11,646 nucleotides of DNA from Alphaproteobacteria bacterium (GTDB lineage Bacteria > Pseudomonadota > Alphaproteobacteria > ATCC43930 > CGMCC-115725). Of this stretch, positions 7,928 through 11,646 are shown piece by piece (the first letter of the stretch is position 1; every line of letters begins with the position of its first letter). The stretch covers positions 1-11,646 of the forward strand of contig JAFAHP010000179.1 of NCBI GenBank assembly GCA_019237175.1, given 5' to 3'. The notes below the pieces were generated by a model, which was given only the letters and a program-made list of their open reading frames with translations, was not told the DNA's origin and made no database searches. A program made the position numbers and the translations under genes.

Positions 7928-8838
7928 GGCAGAAAATGCCGCGCTTTCAGATAGGCGACGGCGACGGCACCGGCGTCCTCGCCAGCGACCGCGATCTTTG
8001 CGTTGAGCTGCTGCAATGTTGTCAATGTCAGGGTTTTGAACACCGGATTGAGCAGTTCGCCGATCTCGGGGTGCTGCGCCAGCGCCGCCTCGCGGACGAC
8101 CGGGGCGGGAGCGTAGACGATTTCAGCAGCTTTGTCGTCTTCGAGAGCAACGAGGCCGAGAGCGGCAATAGCGCCGTCGGTGCCGTACGCCATTGCCGCG
8201 TTGACCCCGGACATGTCTTCGGCTGCGGCGCGCAACGTGGCCGAGGTGTTGCCCCCCGACAAGGTCAGCAATTGGCGGTCGCCGAGGCGAAACCCGTAAA
8301 CCGCTTCAAAGGCGGGCAACGCCGACGGACTTTCGACGAACTCTGCCGACGCCGCGAGGTATACGTATCCCTCGCCTCTCACATAGCGGGCAAAATCGCT
8401 CATGGTTTTGAGATGGGCGCGCGTTGCCAGGTCTTTGCGGGTTGCGATTACCCAGGTGTTGTTCGCCGGCGCGGGGGTGAGCCAGATCAGATGGTTCTGG
8501 GCGCGATCAAGAGCGGCCGCCTGGGCATAGCCGCGCGTCCCGCTGCGCCACACGGGATCCGCTTCCAAGTGAAAGAACAACGCGCCATTGCCGGTATATT
8601 CGGGGTAGATGTCGATCTGGCCCGCGAGAAGAGCTGCGCGCACGATATTGGTCGGGCCGAGCTGAAGGCGGTTTTGCACCGGGATGTTGTGCCCGCCGAG
8701 AATTGCCAGGATCATGTTGCCGAGGAGCGCGCCTTCGGTGTCGATTTTCGAGGCGACAACGACAACGGAACCCGCCGTCGCCGAGCCAGCAGTAATCAGC
8801 GATGCCGCAAAAAGCACCATGAACAGTATCTGACGCAT
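7924..8838 (-). CDS. osmF: Periplasmic osmoprotectant-binding protein OsmF (YehZ)
   Basis: From ATG 8838 the protein is 304 aa, matching E. coli OsmF/YehZ (305 aa); the in-frame GTG 8862 would add eight residues before the signal peptide. Residues 1-22 (MRQILFMVLFAASLITAGSATA) are a Sec signal with an Ala-Thr-Ala cleavage site and no lipobox cysteine, so the protein is free in the periplasm. Close matches to OsmF include SKIDTEGALLGN (30-41), GQIDIYPEYTGNGA (73-86), LIWLTPAPANNTW (117-129), GVNAAMAYGTDG and IYAPAPVVRE (written here as IVYAPAPVVRE). The family captures glycine betaine-like solutes for the YehYXW importer, and the E. coli genes respond to osmotic stress. First gene of the unit. 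No promoter is obvious in the 127 bp to the next gene; a GGGGT string precedes the start. Confidence 0.94.
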   Translation of the reverse strand: MRQILFMVLFAASLITAGSATAGSVVVVASKIDTEGALLGNMILAILGGHNIPVQNRLQLGPTNIVRAALLAGQIDIYPEYTGNGALFFHLEADPVWRSGTRGYAQAAALDRAQNHLIWLTPAPANNTWVIATRKDLATRAHLKTMSDFARYVRGEGYVYLAASAEFVESPSALPAFEAVYGFRLGDRQLLTLSGGNTSATLRAAAEDMSGVNAAMAYGTDGAIAALGLVALEDDKAAEIVYAPAPVVREAALAQHPEIGELLNPVFKTLTLTTLQQLNAKIAVAGEDAGAVAVAYLKARHFLP

Positions 8839-8965
8839 CAGACACCCCGACCCCGACTTCACACCCCAACGTCAGAACCATTTTCCAAACGAGTTTGCGG
8901 ACCCTGCTGCCGTCATCCCGGGGCGCGTCCCGAACGAGGTTGCGGCCGTAATTGGCGGGCCATCG
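8839..8965. promoter_or_regulatory. Upstream region of the osmF operon
   Basis: These 127 bp separate the osmF start from the end of the coiled-coil gene, so they should hold the operon promoter unless transcription reads through from 9244. I see no good sigma-70 pair, nor a GGAAC/CGTT pair of the alphaproteobacterial general stress type with correct spacing. The string GTCATCCCGGGGCGCG near 8913-8928 resembles one arm of a dispersed alphaproteobacterial palindromic repeat, but its partner arm is absent. Confidence 0.25.
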
Positions 8966-9244
8966 TCAGGCCCCGGCGGCCGAAGTCGGATCGTCGATTA
9001 GATCGAGGCGACGTTCGATGCGTTGCAGACGACCATCGAAATTATCGAGCCGGCTCGACATGCCGACCCAATCCTCGTGCAGATTGGCAATGTCGCGCCG
9101 GGTCCCGGCCATTTCGCCCTCAAGTCGTGCCAGCCGGGTGATGACTTCATCAAATTTCCGCGTGTGTTCCTCGAGGATCCCGCGGATTGCACGCAGATAC
9201 AGCAGCGGGGTCTCGGGTTCGGGGGGTATAGTTGTCTGAGCCGT
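8966..9244 (-). CDS. Small coiled-coil protein, apparent ACG start
   Basis: An open frame of about 100 codons lies between stop TAA 9274-9272 and TGA 8968-8966. Its translation (TTIPPEPETPLLYLRAIRG, then heptad-like LEEHTRKFDEVITRLARLE, GTRRDIANLHEDW, SRLDNFDGRLQRIERRLDL) is an amphipathic, charged coiled coil of a type common as small conserved genes in Hyphomicrobiales. No ATG, GTG or TTG lies ahead of this conserved region. Instead ACG at 9244 follows GGAGAG by 6 nt, exactly where a start belongs. The first in-frame ATG (9112) would remove half the protein. It is therefore either a gene with a rare ACG start or one recently silenced by a T-to-C change. A TATAAT box lies at 9337-9332. Function unknown; self-association or partner binding is plausible from the coil. 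Confidence 0.6.
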   Translation of the reverse strand, partial: TAQTTIPPEPETPLLYLRAIRGILEEHTRKFDEVITRLARLEGEMAGTRRDIANLHEDWVGMSSRLDNFDGRLQRIERRLDLIDDPTSAAGA

Positions 9245-9331
9245 CGTTCGCTCTCCGGCCGCGAATAGTGGTTAGAAGCGCCGCCGATGTTCCTTAGGCA
9301 CTGGCGTCGCCTCGCCTTCTCGGCGCTCGGA

Positions 9332-9337
9332 ATTATA
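9332..9337 (-). promoter_or_regulatory. Perfect -10 box TATAAT for the coiled-coil gene
   Basis: Read on the minus strand the hexamer is TATAAT, about 88 bp before the ACG start at 9244. The expected -35 position (about 9355-9360) reads CCCCAC, not TTGACA, and falls on the edge of the 16-bp palindrome. This suggests a promoter controlled by the factor that binds there. Inferred from sequence only. Confidence 0.4.
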
Positions 9338-9356
9338 GGGATTTTTTGCACCAGGT

Positions 9357-9372
9357 GGGGTGAATTCACCCC
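9357..9372. promoter_or_regulatory. Perfect 16-bp palindrome GGGGTGAATTCACCCC (operator-like)
   Basis: Every base pairs across the centre (between 9364 and 9365). It sits in the divergent intergenic region between the coiled-coil gene and the nucleoside transporter, overlapping the -35 position of the TATAAT box. Its symmetry and placement are what a dimeric repressor or activator site looks like. The cognate regulator is not in the window as far as can be seen. Confidence 0.5.
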
Positions 9373-9413
9373 TTTCGTTGGCCTCTTGATTTTCAGCACA
9401 TCCGCTCGCTGAA

Positions 9414-9425
9414 GTGAATTCGCCC
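9414..9425. promoter_or_regulatory. Second operator-like half-match GTGAATTCGCCC
   Basis: This agrees at 11 of 12 positions with GTGAATTCACCC from the palindrome at 9357-9372. Centre-to-centre distance is 54 bp, close to five helical turns, so both sites would face the same side of the DNA. It lies 94 bp before the nucleoside-transporter start. Interpretation as a cooperating site is inference. Confidence 0.35.
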
Positions 9426-9518
9426 GCCGTCTCTCTTTGGCAACCCGGCACGTTCGTCTACGCCGTGGCCCAAGGTCTATATTGATCCTCGGACTTCACA
9501 CCGGAATGCAAGTTCATC

Positions 9519-10754
9519 ATGCGTGGAATTCTGGGGATCGCCGTAATCCTATTCCTTGCCTGGGGATTGAGCGAGGCGCGCGGCCGCGTTTCGTGGCGGG
9601 TCGTTGTGGCGGGCGTGCTGCTGCAATTCGCCCTCGCCTTGCTGTTTCTCGAATTTCCGCCGGCCCGTACGGCTTTCCTGATGCTCAACCGGGCGGTCGA
9701 GGGGTTGCAAAAAGCCACCGAAGCCGGCACCGGTTTTGTCTTTGGCTATCTTGGCGGCGGTCAATTGCCGTTTGCCGAGACCCGGCCCGACGCCAGTTTT
9801 ATTTTCGCGTTTCGCGCATTACCATTGGTGCTGGTGATCAGCGCGCTCGCCACCCTGTTGTTCTACTGGGGGATCCTGCAGCGGATCGTAGAGGCGTTTG
9901 CCTGGGTATTGCGTCATACGGTCGGGATCGGCGGCCCGCTCGGTCTCGGCGCCGCGGTCCACATCTTTGTCGGGCATATCGAAGCGCCGCTGCTGATTCG
10001 CCCGTACCTGATGCGTCTCGAACGCGGCGAGTTGTTTGCCTTGATGAGCTGCGGCATGGCCGGGATCGCGGGGACGGTCATGGTGCTCTACGCCTCGCTG
10101 GTCGGTGCGGTTATCCCCAACGCGCTCGGCAACATTCTGATCGCGGCCGTTATCAGCACGCCAGCGGCACTCGCAATCGCCGCGCTGATGGTGCCGTTTC
10201 AACCCGACCCGTCAGCCTCGGCACAGCTTCAGATCGACGACCCGCCGGTCAGCACGATGGACGCCATCGCCAAGGGTACCCGCGACGGCATCGTTTTCCT
10301 GCTCAACATCACCGCGATGCTGATCGTGGCGATCGCCCTTGTCAGCCTGGTCAATGCGGCACTGGGGCTTTTGCCAGGGATTGCCGGCGCGCCGGTGACT
10401 TTGGAGCGGCTGTTTGCCTATGCCTTCCGCCCGATCATGTGGCTGATAGGCATCCCCGGGCCGGAGACCGGCACCGCAGCAGCCCTGATGGGCACCAAGA
10501 CCGTGCTCAACGAATTTATCGCCTATGTCGATCTGGCGCATCTGCCGCCCGATGCGCTCTCCCCGCGCTCGCGGCTGATCATGACCTACGCGCTCTGCGG
10601 TTTTGCCAATTTCGGCAGTCTCGGCATCCTGATCGGCGGTATGGGGGCGATGGTTCCCGAGCGGCGCGCCGAGATCGTCGGTTTGGGCCTGCGCTCGATC
10701 CTCTCCGGAACACTCGCCACCTGCATGAGCGGCGCCGTCGTCGGGCTGTTGTAA
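9519..10754 (+). CDS. CNT-family concentrative nucleoside transporter (NupC-like)
   Basis: The 411-aa polytopic membrane protein has the CNT fold signatures: FGYLGGGQLPF (76-85), AAVHIFVGHIEAPLLIRPY (145-163, re-entrant loop 1), the gate region TRDGIVFLLNITAML, GTKTVLNEFIAYVD (325-338) and CGFANFGSLGILIGG (360-374). The family imports nucleosides with H+ or Na+. Ribose-binding counterparts of Vibrio CNT (N331-E332 region, N364, S367) are kept. The nucleobase-contact string is GHIE instead of the GQTE of Vibrio CNT, and the preceding Asn is His148. Related proteins vary here, so specificity is open. ATG 9519 has only a weak upstream GGA, and the in-between ATG 9506 is out of frame. TATATT (9478-9483) could be a -10 box but lacks a good -35. 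The gene is convergent with the HAF-repeat remnant. Confidence 0.9.
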   Translation: MRGILGIAVILFLAWGLSEARGRVSWRVVVAGVLLQFALALLFLEFPPARTAFLMLNRAVEGLQKATEAGTGFVFGYLGGGQLPFAETRPDASFIFAFRALPLVLVISALATLLFYWGILQRIVEAFAWVLRHTVGIGGPLGLGAAVHIFVGHIEAPLLIRPYLMRLERGELFALMSCGMAGIAGTVMVLYASLVGAVIPNALGNILIAAVISTPAALAIAALMVPFQPDPSASAQLQIDDPPVSTMDAIAKGTRDGIVFLLNITAMLIVAIALVSLVNAALGLLPGIAGAPVTLERLFAYAFRPIMWLIGIPGPETGTAAALMGTKTVLNEFIAYVDLAHLPPDALSPRSRLIMTYALCGFANFGSLGILIGGMGAMVPERRAEIVGLGLRSILSGTLATCMSGAVVGLL

Positions 10755-11118
10755 CAGCTCGTCCTGCCGTCAGCTCAGCGCTCCCCGGCGGAATGAGCGG
10801 GCTGATCGCGCCGGGGACTCCCGAGAAGGCCTGCCCGGTAATAGTTCCCGCTAACTCGTAGCTGCCGACTATTTGATCGCTATCGTTGATACCGTTTGCC
10901 TGGACGGATTGACCGCCAGACAGTCCAAAATTCAGATAGCTGCCGCCCGAATAAAAGAAGGCTTCTCCAGAAGCTGTCCCGACAATTTCTCCGGCGTCGT
11001 TAATGCCAAATGCAGCGGTTTGCCCGATTGGATCGTCGGGAATGGGAGTGAAGCCCACCGGGTTCGCGAGCGAAGCCGATGCCCAGCCCAACAGCGCCAA
11101 TAACACAGGTGTGATCGT
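10755..11118 (-). pseudogene. Truncated HAF-repeat exported protein
   Basis: The frame encodes a hydrophobic signal segment (ITPVLLALLGWASASLA) followed by two HAF-type repeats, AAFGINDAGEIVGT and ANGINDSDQIVGS, with FYSGGSY and AFSGVPGAISPLIPPGS between and after them. HAF proteins are extracellular, usually with many such repeats; here only about two remain. Beyond about 10780 the frame becomes Arg-rich and simply reads antisense through the 3' end of the nucleoside transporter to a stop at 10579, so the native 3' end is missing. The 5' end is also damaged or unusual. GTG 11106 cuts the signal peptide and has no ribosome site. ACG 11118 has AAGGGA four nt upstream. ATG 11176, with GGGGGAGG before it, is one frame off and would join if one T of the TTT near 11121 were absent. 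Probably a degraded gene. Confidence 0.55.
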
Positions 11119-11427
11119 GAAATCCCTTGCCCCGTAGGGCGCGGACCCGCCGCTTCGGATTGGAAATAAGGTTCATCGCCTCCCCCGTCTTGTCTCAGGC
11201 ATTTTCTTAGTGGGTTATTTGCCATAATTTTGGGGGTTGGGCCCAAGGCGAATTGCGGAGCAATCGCAGCTCCTACCGGCTTAGGGCCGAGATCGAGCTG
11301 GCTGACCTGTCCGTAAGTTAAATTTGTCGGCCGCGGAGCCTTCAAAGGCGATCTTGCCGAGTCAGTCGAGACGTGGTGCCACCCGTCTCCAGAGCCTCGA
11401 GGTAGCTGCGAGCCCAAAACCCTTCGT

Positions 11428-11471
11428 CTTGGCCGGTGGGCCTTTAGCCCGCGGGCTCGACCCGCGGGTCG
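11428..11471. repeat. 44-bp direct repeat, copy 1
   Basis: This is identical base for base to 11603-11646 (offset 175 bp); the base just left of it differs. It contains two abutting perfect palindromes, AGCCCGCGGGCT (12 bp) and CGACCCGCGGGTCG (14 bp). Outer arms TGGCCGG (11430-11436) and CCGGCCA (11475-11481) enclose both, so a single strand could fold into a three-way junction with two CGCG-loop hairpins. Confidence 0.85.
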
Positions 11472-11482
11472 GGCCCGGCCAC

Positions 11483-11520
11483 CCACGAGAAACCCTACGA
11501 CGCGTGCCACCCTCTCGTGG
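11483..11520. repeat. Inverted repeat CCACGAGA / TCTCGTGG
   Basis: Two 8-bp arms (11483-11490 and 11513-11520) pair perfectly around a 22-nt loop. They directly follow the first 44-bp copy and appear to be the middle part of the same compound element. Confidence 0.55.
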
Positions 11521-11523
11521 ATA

Positions 11524-11540
11524 CCCGGACCAAGTCCGGG
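11524..11540. repeat. Hairpin CCCGGAC-CAA-GTCCGGG
   Basis: A 7-bp perfect stem with a 3-nt loop, flanked by GGATA and CAAGACGA. This resembles the GGATGCCCGGG-loop-CCCGGGCATGACG dispersed repeat that I recall from Bradyrhizobium-type genomes, in degenerate form. There is no T-run, so a terminator role is not supported. Confidence 0.5.
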
Positions 11541-11602
11541 CAAGACGAGCTTTGCAGCCGGAGCTTCGCGGAAGTTATACCGGCAATCTCCAACTATGAC
11601 CC

Positions 11603-11646
11603 CTTGGCCGGTGGGCCTTTAGCCCGCGGGCTCGACCCGCGGGTCG
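11603..11646. repeat. 44-bp direct repeat, copy 2 (cut by window end)
   Basis: Identical to 11428-11471 up to the last base of the window, so the true repeat may be longer. It indicates that the compound palindromic element is tandemly or closely repeated beyond the right edge. Confidence 0.85.

Larger units (their letters stand above)
11119..11646. other. Gene-free right end with repeats
   Basis: Open frames here are short, overlap palindromes and show no recognisable protein. The stretch 11177-11427 holds nothing I can name beyond short palindromes such as TTGGGCCCAA. From 11428 on it is occupied by the compound palindromic repeat described separately. Confidence 0.5.

Noticed and set aside
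8863..8900. Alphaproteobacterial general-stress (EcfG) promoter before osmF
   Set aside because: GGAA and CGTT occur but only 11 bp apart instead of 16-18.
8998..9399. 133-codon minus-strand frame with an ATG start near the coiled-coil gene
   Set aside because: It reads the wrong frame. The coiled-coil pattern with heptads and coding-like third positions is in the frame ending at 8966.
10782..10817. 9-bp stem TCCCCGGCG / CGCCGGGGA with an 18-nt loop after the transporter, as a terminator
   Set aside because: There is no T-run on either strand, the loop is long, and the bases encode part of the HAF protein fragment.
9437..10861. Long + frame overlapping the nucleoside transporter
   Set aside because: It is out of frame with the clear CNT protein and is Arg-rich nonsense; its length results from high GC.
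11324..11599. Small + frame at the right edge
   Set aside because: It runs through the palindromic repeat, and its composition reflects the repeat rather than a protein.
1..11646. CRISPR array, tRNA/rRNA genes, transposase, toxin-antitoxin or phage genes
   Set aside because: No regularly spaced repeats with spacers, no structural RNA signatures and no such proteins could be recognised in any frame.

Overview
The window is a GC-rich chromosomal segment that looks alphaproteobacterial, most likely Hyphomicrobiales. The reasons are the high third-position GC, a YXWGXW-type exported protein, a HAF-repeat fragment, and a degenerate palindromic repeat at the right edge of a type I associate with Bradyrhizobium/Xanthobacter relatives. 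The taxonomic call is inference; no rRNA or tRNA gene is present.

Layout, left to right. (1) 1-324 (-): 5' part of an exported YXWGXW protein, cut by the window edge. It diverges from (2) 484-2259 (+), a 591-aa exported protein with two cysteine-pair domains joined by a very long Ala/Pro/Ser/Thr linker. (3) 2386-2973 (+): HdeD-family membrane protein, convergent with (4) 2991-4328 (-), an MFS transporter. (5) 4440-5324 (+): an AdaA-like protein (methyl-acceptor zinc domain plus AraC-type HTH), divergent from the MFS gene. Its last ~92 codons run antisense into the next operon. (6) 8838 down to 5046 (-): a complete osmoprotectant ABC importer in the order osmF-yehY-yehX-yehW, with 4-nt stop/start overlaps at two junctions and a 6-bp gap at the third. 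(7) 8966-9244 (-): a small coiled-coil protein that seems to lack a canonical start codon. (8) 9245-9518: a divergent regulatory region with a TATAAT box, a perfect 16-bp palindrome and a second related site 54 bp away. (9) 9519-10754 (+): a CNT-family nucleoside transporter. (10) 10755-about 11118/11176 (-): a truncated, probably frameshifted HAF-repeat exported protein. (11) 11119-11646: no supportable gene, but a compound palindromic repeat of which a second copy begins at the window's end.

The best-understood unit is the Osm/Yeh importer: periplasmic binding protein OsmF, two permeases and a CBS-tailed ATPase, all closely resembling the E. coli YehZYXW set in length, order and motifs. With HdeD (acid/envelope stress) and the Ada-like protein (alkylation stress) next to it, the segment has a stress-response flavour, though nothing shows that these genes are co-regulated.

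I did not find a clearly novel multi-gene system. The observations most worth checking are the operator-like pair between the coiled-coil and nucleoside-transporter genes, two genes with ACG where a start codon is expected, the antisense tail of the Ada-like protein, and the nested palindromes of the right-edge repeat.
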